Assembly: GCA_023393755.1 (NCBI GenBank)
Contig: JAEXCA010000142.1
Coordinates: 1-8,067 of the forward strand
DNA length: 8,067 bases
Direction: 5' to 3'
From: Actinomycetes bacterium
Lineage (GTDB): Bacteria; Actinomycetota; Actinomycetes; Propionibacteriales; Propionibacteriaceae
The position numbers and the translations under genes were made by a program. Numbering within the stretch: position 1 is the first letter of the stretch; each line of letters opens with the position of its first letter. The notes under the pieces were generated by a model. That model searched no databases, was not told where the DNA came from, and saw nothing but the letters and a program-made list of their open reading frames with translations. This document shows, in pieces, positions 1 through 6,703 of the stretch.

Positions 1-126
1 CGTCAGCGCGTTGTCGACCTGGTGCCGGCCGATCTGGGCCAGCGTGACCGGGTGGGTCTCCCCCGCGGCGACGAGGGAGAAGGAATACCGCCCCAGGTCG
101 TCGGCCCGGACGGCCTCGGCGCGGAC
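1..126 (-). pseudogene. murF: Inverted internal fragment of murF (middle domain)
   Basis: Read on the - strand from 126 to 1, the codons give VRAEAVRADDLGRYSF, then SLVAAGETHPVTL, then AQIGRHQVDNALT. This matches the stretch of MurF (UDP-MurNAc-tripeptide:D-Ala-D-Ala ligase) where the central ATP-binding domain ends in the family motif G-x-H-x-V-x-NAL. The frame is open across the segment but has no start here and runs off the left edge. It lies head to head with the murF 3' end, which is on the + strand, and the intervening part of MurF (including the usual DDAYNANP region) is absent from the window. The + strand translation of these bases has no MurF-like character. I infer an inversion or a fold-back chimera at a contig end; an essential gene would not survive a real break like this unless another copy exists. 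The identification rests on recalled family motifs, not on an alignment. Confidence 0.75.
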
Positions 127-145
127 GGGGCGCGGTCGTGCCCCG
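126..145. repeat. Short inverted repeat at the murF orientation switch
   Basis: Six bases, cggggc (126-131), are repeated in inverse as gccccg (140-145) around an 8-base loop. Left of this point MurF-like sequence reads on the - strand; right of it, on the + strand. A short inverted match exactly at an orientation switch is what a fold-back template switch leaves behind. Six-base inverted matches are also common by chance at this GC content, so the link is an inference. Confidence 0.45.
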
Positions 146-309
146 ACTGGTCCGGACAGCTCGTCGTCACGGCGGGCCGTGACGACGCGCTGGAGTGGTT
201 GAGACACAATGCATCGGCTGGTGACGTCGTGCTCGTCAAGGCGTCGCGGGGGCTGGCACTGGAACACATCGTTGAAGGACTTGTCGTGGAAGGGACGAAC
301 GCCCCATGA
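127..309 (+). CDS. murF: MurF C-terminal end (partial, 5' part missing)
   Basis: This is the tail of UDP-N-acetylmuramoyl-tripeptide--D-alanyl-D-alanine ligase, the cytoplasmic enzyme that adds D-Ala-D-Ala to the peptidoglycan precursor. The C-terminal domain is recognisable from about 136 onward: a segment containing DWSGQLVVTAG and DDALEWL, then the family signature GDVVLVKASRGLALEHIVEGL, ending in EGTNAP before TGA (307-309). The frame stays open to position 1, but upstream of about 127 its translation is not MurF-like, because that DNA carries murF sequence on the other strand. Neither catalytic domain is therefore present in this orientation. The stop overlaps the mraY start as ATGA, which suggests coupled translation and places murF immediately upstream in the operon. 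The product call is firm; the left boundary is uncertain by some 20 bases. Confidence 0.82.
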   Translation, partial: GARSCPDWSGQLVVTAGRDDALEWLRHNASAGDVVLVKASRGLALEHIVEGLVVEGTNAP

Positions 310-1379
310 GAGCCATCCTGCTCGGCGGAGGCCTCTCGCTGCTGATCTCACTGCTCGGCACCCGGTACGCCATCCGGCTGCTGGCGCGTCGTGGCTACGG
401 CCAGGAGATCCGTGAGGACGGACCGACGACCCACCACACCAAGCGCGGGACGCCCACCATGGGCGGCATCGTGATCATCGGCGCGGCCCTGCTCGGCTAC
501 GCCGTCGCCCACCTGATCACCTGGTCGCCGCCCACCGCCAGCGGGCTGCTCGCCCTCGGCCTGGTGACCGCGCTGGGCTTCGTCGGCTTCCTGGACGACT
601 GGATCAAGATCTCCCGGGCCCGCTCGCTGGGCCTTCACTCCACCGCCAAGCTGGCCCTGCAGACCGCGATCGCGATCGTCTTCGGCGTGCTGTCGTTCAT
701 GTTCCCGAACTCGCGGGGGCTCACCCCGGCCAGCCCGGCGATCTCCTTCCTGCGGGACTTCAACTGGAGCTGGCTGCACCTGCCGATCCCGCTGGCGGTG
801 ATCTGGATCGTGCTGCTCATCTCCTCCTGGTCGAACGCGGCCAACCTGACCGACGGCCTGGACGGACTGGCGGCGGGCGCGGCGACCATGGTGTTCGCCG
901 CCTACACGATCATCAACGTCTGGCAGTTCAACCAGTCCTGCGCCTGGGGGGAGGCCGGACCGCGCTGCTACGAGGTGCGCGATCCGATGGATCTGGCGGC
1001 CGTGGCGATCGCCCTGGCGGCCGCCTGCTTCGGCTTCCTGTGGTGGAACGCCGCCCCGGCCAAGATCTTCATGGGCGACACCGGCTCGCTGGCGATCGGC
1101 GGCGGCCTGGCGGCGCTGTCGATCTTCACCCGCACCGAGCTGCTGATGCTGCTGGTCGGCGGCCTGTTCTTCATCATCACCATGTCGGTGGTGCTGCAGG
1201 TCGGCTGGTTCAAGCTCAGCCGGGGCAAGCGGCTGTTCAAGATGGCCCCGCTGCACCACCACTTCGAGTTGCTGGGCTGGAGCCAGATCACGGTCACGGT
1301 GCGGTTCTGGATCATCTGCGGGGTGTTCGTCGCCGTCGGCATCGGGGTGTTCTACGCCGAATGGGTGGTGGGCACCTAG
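306..1379 (+). CDS. mraY: Phospho-N-acetylmuramoyl-pentapeptide-transferase MraY
   Basis: MraY transfers phospho-MurNAc-pentapeptide from UDP to undecaprenyl phosphate, making lipid I at the inner face of the membrane. The 357-residue product is of normal family length and is built of alternating hydrophobic spans, about ten in all. Family motifs appear in order: HHTKRGTPTMGG (residues 43-54), LDDWIK with the Asp pair at 97-98 and Lys101, NLTDGLDGLA from residue 180, FMGDTGSLAIGG (Met256, Asp258) and LHHHFELLGW (His triad 317-319). These include the Asp residues and His cluster known to bind Mg2+ and the UDP substrate. The ATG at 306 is chosen because it overlaps the murF stop (ATGA) and has ggaaggga at 288-295 as a ribosome binding site, 10 bases upstream. 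The gene ends in TAG, whose G begins the murD start codon. Nothing in the protein looks unusual. Confidence 0.97.
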   Translation: MRAILLGGGLSLLISLLGTRYAIRLLARRGYGQEIREDGPTTHHTKRGTPTMGGIVIIGAALLGYAVAHLITWSPPTASGLLALGLVTALGFVGFLDDWIKISRARSLGLHSTAKLALQTAIAIVFGVLSFMFPNSRGLTPASPAISFLRDFNWSWLHLPIPLAVIWIVLLISSWSNAANLTDGLDGLAAGAATMVFAAYTIINVWQFNQSCAWGEAGPRCYEVRDPMDLAAVAIALAAACFGFLWWNAAPAKIFMGDTGSLAIGGGLAALSIFTRTELLMLLVGGLFFIITMSVVLQVGWFKLSRGKRLFKMAPLHHHFELLGWSQITVTVRFWIICGVFVAVGIGVFYAEWVVGT

Positions 1380-2905
1380 TGAAGCCCTGGATCGCCGCCG
1401 CCGACCGGCTCTCGCCCTGGCCCCAGGCCAGGGTGGTGGTGGCCGGGCTGGGTGCCTCCGGCTTCGCCGCCGCGGACGGCCTGCTCGACCTCGGCGCCCG
1501 GGTGACGGTACTGGACGACTCCGAGTCCCCGGAGAACCTGGAGAAGGCGGCCCTGCTGGAGTTCCTGGACGCCGAGGTGCGGCTCGGACCGGGCTCGACC
1601 GCGACCCTGCCGCAGGACGCCGACCTGGTGGTCACCTCGCCGGGCTGGCGCCCGTCCGCGCCACTGCTGCGGCAGGCGGCGCTGCGGGGGATCCCGATCT
1701 GGGGCGAGGTGGAGCTGGCCTGGCGGATGAGCCTGCCCGACCGGCAGGTGCCCTGGCTGGCGGTGACCGGCACCAACGGCAAGACCACCACCGTCTCGAT
1801 GCTGGAGTCGATGCTCAGCGCGGCGGGGCTGACCACGTCCGCGGTGGGCAACATCGGCCGGCCGATCGTCGAGGCGGTACTGGACGAGGTGAGCTACGAC
1901 GTCCTGGCCGTCGAACTCTCCAGCTTCCAGCTGCACTGGACGAACTCGCTCTCGCTGCACTCCGCGGCGGTGCTGAACCTGGCTCCGGACCACCTGGAGT
2001 GGTACTCCGACGCAGTCCGAGCGGAGAGCCGAGCTCGCTCGAGCTCTTCGGAGGATAAGGAAGGAGCTGAGGAGCACGGGGACTCGGCTGACCCGATGGC
2101 CGCCTACGCCGCCGACAAGGCGCTGATCTACGAACGCGTCCGGCACTCCTGCGTCTACAACGTCGCCGACCCGGCCACCGAGCGCATGGTCGAGGAGGCC
2201 GAGGTGATCGAGGGCGCCCGCGCGATCGGCTTCACCCTCGGCGTGCCGGCGCCGTCCATGCTGGGCGTGGTGGACGACCTGCTGGTCGACCGGGCCTTCA
2301 TCCCGCAGCGGCGGGACTCGGCGATCGAACTGGCGAAGCTGGCGGACGTCGTTCCGTCCGCCCCGCACAATGTCGCCAACGCGCTGGCCGCCGCCGCCCT
2401 GGCCCGCTCCTACGGGGTGCCGCCGCAGGCGGTCGCGGCGGGCCTGAAGCGGCTGCGGTTCGGCGACCACCGGATCCAGCAGGTGGCCGAGCGGGCCGGC
2501 GTCCGCTACATCGACGACTCCAAGGCGACCAACCCGCATGCCGCCGCCGCCTCGCTGGCCGCCTTCGACGCCGTGGTGTGGATCGCGGGCGGGCAGGCCA
2601 AGGGCACCAGCTTCGACGACCTGGTCGAGCGCTTCGCCGGCAGGCTGCGCGCGGTGGCCCTGCTGGGCGTCGACCGGCAGGTGATCGCCGAAGCGCTGGC
2701 CCGACACGCCCCGGATGTCCCGGTGTTCGTCACCGACGCCACCGATGATGGGGCAATGCAGCAGCTGGTGAGGTGGGCGGCGGGCCGGGCGAACCCCGGC
2801 GACGTCGTGCTGCTCGCCCCCGGCTGCGCCAGCAAGGACATGTACCCCGACTACGCGGCCCGCGGCGACGCCTTCGCCGCCGCGGTGGCTGCCCTGGAGA
2901 CCTGA
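1379..2905 (+). CDS. murD: UDP-N-acetylmuramoyl-L-alanine--D-glutamate ligase MurD, with an insertion
   Basis: MurD adds D-glutamate to UDP-MurNAc-L-Ala in the cytoplasm, using ATP. The 508-residue product has the three Mur ligase domains: an N-terminal Rossmann-like part (VVVAGLGASGFAAADGL), a central ATPase with TGTNGKTTT (residues 130-138), ELSSFQL and NLAPDHLEW, and a C-terminal part with DDSKATNPHAA (Lys382, Asn385) and LLAPGCASKDMYPDYAARG. It is longer than E. coli MurD (438). Much of the excess is an extra stretch at residues 212-238 between His205 (aligned to the E. coli Mg2+ ligand His183) and Lys247 (aligned to carbamylated Lys198). The spacing is 42 residues here and 15 in E. coli. 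The frame is intact across it. The GTG at 1379 shares its first base with the mraY stop; there is no clear ribosome binding site, so coupling to mraY translation is likely. An open frame extends further upstream inside mraY but is not MurD-like. Confidence 0.96.
   Translation: MKPWIAAADRLSPWPQARVVVAGLGASGFAAADGLLDLGARVTVLDDSESPENLEKAALLEFLDAEVRLGPGSTATLPQDADLVVTSPGWRPSAPLLRQAALRGIPIWGEVELAWRMSLPDRQVPWLAVTGTNGKTTTVSMLESMLSAAGLTTSAVGNIGRPIVEAVLDEVSYDVLAVELSSFQLHWTNSLSLHSAAVLNLAPDHLEWYSDAVRAESRARSSSSEDKEGAEEHGDSADPMAAYAADKALIYERVRHSCVYNVADPATERMVEEAEVIEGARAIGFTLGVPAPSMLGVVDDLLVDRAFIPQRRDSAIELAKLADVVPSAPHNVANALAAAALARSYGVPPQAVAAGLKRLRFGDHRIQQVAERAGVRYIDDSKATNPHAAAASLAAFDAVVWIAGGQAKGTSFDDLVERFAGRLRAVALLGVDRQVIAEALARHAPDVPVFVTDATDDGAMQQLVRWAAGRANPGDVVLLAPGCASKDMYPDYAARGDAFAAAVAALET
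2012..2092. repeat. Palindrome-containing 81-bp insertion inside murD
   Basis: This stretch encodes the extra, Ser- and Glu-rich residues of MurD (including AESRARSSSSEDKEGAEEHG). By eye, 10 of the 28 codons for residues 211-238 end in A or T, such as gca, cga, tct and gat, whereas the surrounding gene almost always ends in G or C. The DNA holds a perfect 7-bp inverted repeat, gagctcg (2031-2037) and cgagctc (2040-2046), with a 2-base spacer. Its ends carry a rougher pair: cagtccgag (2013-2021) against ctcggctg (2083-2090). It is bordered by gac on both sides (2009-2011 and 2090-2092). Removing 81 bases restores the usual MurD spacing in frame. I infer a small palindromic repeat element that entered the gene in frame. 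No other copy lies in this window, so its mobility is unproven. Confidence 0.55.
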
Positions 2906-2912
2906 AAGGAGG
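2906..2912 (+). promoter_or_regulatory. Strong Shine-Dalgarno site for ftsW
   Basis: The sequence aaggagg lies directly after the murD stop and 9 bases before the GTG at 2922. It is the best match to the ribosome binding consensus in the window and decides the ftsW start. It suggests that ftsW can be translated independently of murD. Confidence 0.8.
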
Positions 2913-2921
2913 CCCAAGCCA

Positions 2922-4184
2922 GTGGCGATCCTCACTTCCCCGCTCATGGATCGCCGCGAGAAGTCGCAGGCCGGTGTCACCACCGAACGCCGGCGCAGTC
3001 TCGTGGTCGAATGGCTGGGACATCCGCAGGCCAGCTTCTACCTGGTGCTGGCTCCCACCGCGCTGTTGCTGCTGCTCGGCGGCCTGATGGTGCTGTCCGC
3101 CTCCAGCGTGTACGCGCAGGTCCAGTTCGGCGATGCCTACTACTTCGTCAAGCGGCACCTGATCTTCCTGGTGGTCGGCAGCGCCGCCGCCTGGTTCCTG
3201 GCTGCCAGCTCGGTACAACGGCTGCGGATCCTCGGCTGGCTGGCCGTGATCGGCGCGGTCGGCCTGCAGATCCTCACCTTCACCTCGCTGGGCTGGTCGA
3301 AGAACGGCAACACCAACTGGGTGGAACTGGGCGCGCTGGGACGCATCCAGCCCTCGGAGTTCGCCAAGCTGGCGATCGTGCTGTGGGGGGCCGACCTGCT
3401 GGCCCGCAAGCACGACCTGCTGCACCAGCCCAAGCACCTGCTGGTCCCGTACCTGCCGGTGACCGGCGTGCTGATCGGCCTGGTCGTGCTGCAGCGCGAC
3501 CTGGGCACCGGGCTGGTGCTCGGGGCACTGGTGCTGGCCATGCTGTGGCTGGTCGGCGCCTCCTGGAAGTTGCTCGGCTCGATGGTCGCGGTGGTCGGTG
3601 CGGCGATGGGTGCTCTGGTGCTGGCCTCCCGCCACCGGATGACCCGGATCCTCGGCTTCCTCAACCCCGAACTCGATCCGCTCGGAGTGAACCACCAACC
3701 GATCAAGGGCATGTTCGCCCTGGCCTCGGGTGGCTGGTGGGGGCTCGGCCTGGGTGCCAGCCGGCAGAAGTGGGGCGGTCTGGTCGAATCCCACACCGAC
3801 TACGTCCTGGCGGTGATCGGCGAGGAGCTGGGGCTGGTCGGCACGCTGTCGGTGCTGGCGCTGCTGCTGGTGCTGGGCTACGCGGGCTTCCGGATCGCGA
3901 TGCGCTCCGACATCCTGTTCTGCCGGTTCGCGGCCGGTGGCGTGGCCTCCTGGTTGATGATCCAGGCGCTGCTGAACATCGCCGTCGTGCTGCGCATGGT
4001 GCCGGTGATCGGCGTACCGCTGCCCCTGCTCTCCTACGGCGGCTCGGCGCTGGTGGCGAACCTGTGCGGGATCGGCATCCTGCTGGCCTGTGCCAGGCAG
4101 GAACCCCAGGCCCGGGCGCTGACCGGACGCCGCAAGCGCCGCCGCGCCACCCGGGTGACCGCCGTCGTGGGCGCCTCCCGGTAG
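2922..4184 (+). CDS. ftsW: Septal peptidoglycan polymerase FtsW (SEDS family)
   Basis: FtsW is the SEDS-family glycosyltransferase that polymerises lipid II at the division septum together with its class B PBP partner. The 420-residue product has a cytoplasmic N-terminus of about 45 residues followed by roughly ten membrane spans, the first starting near FYLVLAPTALLLLLGG. Family motifs seen: NGNTNWVELG, IQPSEFAKL (Gln143 to Leu150), QRDLGTG, a large loop with KGMFALASGGWWGLGLG and ESHTDYVLAVIGEELG, then PLPLLSYGGSAL (Ser371). Asp293 in the HTD motif aligns with the catalytic Asp of the family (Asp297 in E. coli FtsW). RodA is the alternative SEDS member, but the dcw location between murD and murG supports FtsW. 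The C-terminal tail of about 30 residues is short and basic (GRRKRRR). The GTG at 2922 is fixed by the ribosome binding site at 2906-2912. Confidence 0.95.
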   Translation: MAILTSPLMDRREKSQAGVTTERRRSLVVEWLGHPQASFYLVLAPTALLLLLGGLMVLSASSVYAQVQFGDAYYFVKRHLIFLVVGSAAAWFLAASSVQRLRILGWLAVIGAVGLQILTFTSLGWSKNGNTNWVELGALGRIQPSEFAKLAIVLWGADLLARKHDLLHQPKHLLVPYLPVTGVLIGLVVLQRDLGTGLVLGALVLAMLWLVGASWKLLGSMVAVVGAAMGALVLASRHRMTRILGFLNPELDPLGVNHQPIKGMFALASGGWWGLGLGASRQKWGGLVESHTDYVLAVIGEELGLVGTLSVLALLLVLGYAGFRIAMRSDILFCRFAAGGVASWLMIQALLNIAVVLRMVPVIGVPLPLLSYGGSALVANLCGIGILLACARQEPQARALTGRRKRRRATRVTAVVGASR

Positions 4185-4194
4185 CCTGTCGGGC

Positions 4195-5286
4195 GTGAAG
4201 ATCGTCCTCGCGGGCGGCGGGACGGCCGGCCACACCTCGCCGCTGATCGCCACCGCCCAGCAACTCTCCCGGTTGGCGCCGGAGTCGCAGCTGCTCTGCG
4301 TCGGCACCCCGCGCGGGCTGGAGACCCGGGTGATCCCGGCCGCCGGGCTGGAGCTGGCGCTGATCCCACCGGTGCCGCTGCCGCGCCGGCTGACCGTCGA
4401 CCTGCTGAAGGTTCCCGGCCGGCTGTGGGACGCGGTGCGGCAGGCCGGCGGCATCCTGCGCCGCCACCGGGCCGAGGTGGTGGTCGGCTTCGGCGGCTAC
4501 GTCTCGCTGCCGGTCTACCTCGCCGCCCGGCGGGCCGGGCTGCCGATCGTGCTGCACGAGCAGAACGCCGTCCCGGGGCTGGCCAACCGGATCGCCGCCC
4601 GGTTCACCGAACACGTCGCGGTCTCGTTCCCGGACACGAAGCTGCCCCACGCCCGCTACCTGGGCCTGCCGGTGCGGGAGGCGATCGCCGGGCTCGACCG
4701 GGCGGCCGCCGCCCCGGCGGCCCGGGCCGGCTTCGGGCTGCCGCCGGCGGGGCCGGTGCTGCTGGTCAGCGGCGGTTCCCAGGGCGCCCGGTCGATCAAC
4801 ACCGCGCTGGCCGGCGCGGTGGACCGGCTGCTGGCCGCCGGGGTGAGCGTGCTGCACGTCCTCGGCCAGGCCAACTTCACCGACGACCTGGTGGCCCGCG
4901 ACCACCCCGGCGGCGCCGGCTACCGTCCGCTGGCCTACGTGGCGGCGATGGAGCAGGCCTACGCCGCCGCCGACCTGATGCTCGGCCGCTCCGGCGCCGG
5001 CACGGTGATGGAGACGGCCATGGTCGGCCTGCCGACGGTGTTCGTCCCGCTGCCGCACGGCAACGGGGAACAGGCCCGCAACGCCGGCTTCCTGGTCGAG
5101 GCCGACGCCGCCGTGCTGATCCCCGATGCCGACCTCACCTCCGACCTGCTCGCCGACACCGTGCTGCGGCTGGCGAAGGAGCCCGACCGGCTGGCCGCCA
5201 TGTCGGCCCGCTGCCGCGACCTGGTCCCCGCCGGAGCGGCCGAGGCGCTGGCCGGCCTGGTGCTGTCCGCCGGGAAGGAAGGCTGA
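4195..5286 (+). CDS. murG: UDP-GlcNAc:lipid I GlcNAc transferase MurG
   Basis: MurG, a GT28-family (GT-B fold) enzyme bound to the inner face of the membrane, transfers GlcNAc from UDP-GlcNAc to lipid I, giving lipid II. The product is 363 residues, the usual length. The N-terminal domain shows LAGGGTAGHTSP (Gly7 to Pro16), GFGGYVSLPVY and LHEQNAVPGLANR (His121, Glu122, Asn124), the lipid I side. The C-terminal domain shows VSGGSQGARSINTA (Gly193 to Ala198), LGRSGAGTVMETAMVGLPTVFVP and PHGNGEQARNA (His288, Glu292, Gln293), which bind UDP-GlcNAc. The GTG at 4195 puts the glycine-rich loop at the normal distance from the N-terminus. It follows the ftsW stop by 10 bases without a clear ribosome binding site, so translation probably depends on coupling to ftsW. 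Confidence 0.96.
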   Translation: MKIVLAGGGTAGHTSPLIATAQQLSRLAPESQLLCVGTPRGLETRVIPAAGLELALIPPVPLPRRLTVDLLKVPGRLWDAVRQAGGILRRHRAEVVVGFGGYVSLPVYLAARRAGLPIVLHEQNAVPGLANRIAARFTEHVAVSFPDTKLPHARYLGLPVREAIAGLDRAAAAPAARAGFGLPPAGPVLLVSGGSQGARSINTALAGAVDRLLAAGVSVLHVLGQANFTDDLVARDHPGGAGYRPLAYVAAMEQAYAAADLMLGRSGAGTVMETAMVGLPTVFVPLPHGNGEQARNAGFLVEADAAVLIPDADLTSDLLADTVLRLAKEPDRLAAMSARCRDLVPAGAAEALAGLVLSAGKEG

Positions 5287-5287
5287 C

Positions 5288-6703
5288 GTGCCGCTGGTCG
5301 CACCGGTCCCGTTGCTGCCCGTCCCCGAGCTGGGCGGCGTCCACTTCATCGCCATCGGCGGTGCCGGGATGAGCGCGATCGCGGCGCTGTACGCCGAACT
5401 CGGCGTCCCGGTCACCGGCAGCGACCAGGCCGACTCGGCCGCCCTGCTGGAGCTGCGCGGCCAGGGGATCGCCGCCGAGGTCGGCCACGACGCCGCCCAC
5501 CTCGGCGACGCCGGGACCGTGGTGGTCTCCTCGGCGGTGCGGGAGTCCAACGTCGAGCTGGCCGAGGCCCGCCGCCGGGGCCTGAGGATCTGGCACCGCA
5601 GCGCCGCGCTGGGCGCGCTGATGCTCGGCCGGACCGGCGGGGCCGTGACCGGCACCCACGGCAAGACCACCACCAGCGCGATGATCGCGGTGCTGCTGGC
5701 CGAGTGCGGCGCCGATCCGTCCTACGTGGTCGGATCGCCGCTGACCGGGTCGGGCAGGGGTTCCCGGCTCGGCGACGGCGACGTCTTCGTGATCGAGGCC
5801 GACGAGTCCGACGGCTCCTTCCTGCAGTACCCGGCCGAGATCGTGGTGATCACCAACATCGAGGCCGACCACCTGGACAACTGGGGCACCCCCGACGCCT
5901 ACGCCGACGGCTTCCGGCGGCTGGCGCTGCAGCCGACCGTCCGGACGGTGGTGCTGGACGCCGACGACCCGGGGACGCGCGCCCTGGCCGGCCAGCTGGC
6001 CGGGACGGGCCGCGAGGTCGTGCTGGTGGGGGAGTCGGCCGACGCCGACATCCGGATCGGCGACCTCGGGTTCGCCGGCGCCACCGGGCACGCCGTGCTG
6101 CAGGCCGAGGGCGACGTCGGACCGCTCGAACTGGCCGTCCCCGGCCGGCACAACCTGCACAACGCCGCCCTCGCCTACGCGGTCGGACGGGCGGTGGGCA
6201 TCGAGGGCGCCCGGCTCCGGGCGGCCGCGGCGGCCTTCAACGGCACCCACCGGCGCTTCCAGCGGGTGGCGGAGGTGGCCGGGGTCACGATCATCGACGA
6301 CTACGCCCACCATCCCACCGAGGTGGTGGCGACCCTCACCGCGGCCCGGGTCTACGCCGGGGACCATCGCGTGGTCGCCTGCTTCCAGCCGCACCTGTTC
6401 ACCCGCACCCGCGACTTCGCCGCCGAGTTCGGCCAGGCCCTCGCCCTGGCCGACCAGGTGGTGGTGCTCGGCATCTACCCGGCCCGGGAGGATCCGATCC
6501 CCGGGGTCACCGGACGGCTGGTCGCCGACGCGGCCCGCGAACTGCTCGGGCCGCAGCGGGTGCACTACGTCGAAGCCGTGGCCGAGGCCCCCGCGGCGCT
6601 GGCCCGGCTGGTCGCCGCCGACGACCTGGTGGTCACCCTGGGCGCCGGGAACGTCACCGGCGTCGGCCCCGCCCTGGCCGAGCGGCTGCGGGACCGCCGA
6701 TGA
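5288..6703 (+). CDS. murC: UDP-N-acetylmuramate--L-alanine ligase MurC
   Basis: MurC performs the first amino acid addition of peptidoglycan precursor synthesis, joining L-Ala to UDP-MurNAc with ATP in the cytoplasm. The 471-residue protein shows the full Mur ligase layout. The N-terminal UDP-binding part has VHFIAIGGAGMSAIA; the ATPase domain has VTGTHGKTTT (Gly122 to Thr129), EADESDGSF (Asp172, Glu173) and NIEADHLDNWG. The link and C-terminal domain have GRHNLHNA, FNGTHRRFQ, DDYAHHPTEV (Asp337, Asp338, His341, His342), FQPHLFTRTRDF, YPAREDPIPGVTG and TLGAGNVTGVGPAL. THGKTTT and DDYAHHPTE separate MurC from MurD, E and F. The GTG at 5288 lies one base after the murG stop, with aagga at 5275-5279 as ribosome binding site. 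The frame stays open further upstream within murG, but those residues are not MurC-like. The stop overlaps the ftsQ start. Confidence 0.97.
   Translation: MPLVAPVPLLPVPELGGVHFIAIGGAGMSAIAALYAELGVPVTGSDQADSAALLELRGQGIAAEVGHDAAHLGDAGTVVVSSAVRESNVELAEARRRGLRIWHRSAALGALMLGRTGGAVTGTHGKTTTSAMIAVLLAECGADPSYVVGSPLTGSGRGSRLGDGDVFVIEADESDGSFLQYPAEIVVITNIEADHLDNWGTPDAYADGFRRLALQPTVRTVVLDADDPGTRALAGQLAGTGREVVLVGESADADIRIGDLGFAGATGHAVLQAEGDVGPLELAVPGRHNLHNAALAYAVGRAVGIEGARLRAAAAAFNGTHRRFQRVAEVAGVTIIDDYAHHPTEVVATLTAARVYAGDHRVVACFQPHLFTRTRDFAAEFGQALALADQVVVLGIYPAREDPIPGVTGRLVADAARELLGPQRVHYVEAVAEAPAALARLVAADDLVVTLGAGNVTGVGPALAERLRDRR

Noticed and set aside
664..680. gcgatcgc repeat, an octamer palindrome like those over-represented in some genomes
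   Set aside because: It occurs in mraY as ordinary Ala-Ile codons (AIAI) within a membrane span, and nothing else marks it as a site.
1040..1378. Upstream extension of the murD reading frame into mraY
   Set aside because: The added residues are the shifted reading of mraY. The MurD N-terminal motif starts just after the GTG at 1379, which overlaps the mraY stop.
1376..2983. Long open frame on the - strand (about 535 codons) opposite murD
   Set aside because: It is a by-product of high GC and biased codons on the coding strand. The translation is low in complexity (rich in G, R, Q, H) and resembles no family, while the + strand carries a complete MurD.
3011..4198. Second + strand frame within ftsW, and a similar one within murG (4425-5372)
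   Set aside because: Out-of-frame readings rich in Ala, Arg, Gly and Pro. The frames used by ftsW and murG carry all the family motifs.
2730..5673. Very long - strand open frames (about 574 and 656 codons) opposite ftsW, murG and murC
   Set aside because: Same cause: shadows of the + strand genes, with skewed composition and no recognisable domain.
5704..6699. Upstream extension of the ftsQ reading frame into murC
   Set aside because: The translation is shifted murC with an Arg, Gly and Pro excess. The ATG at 6700, overlapping the murC stop, gives a normal FtsQ topology.
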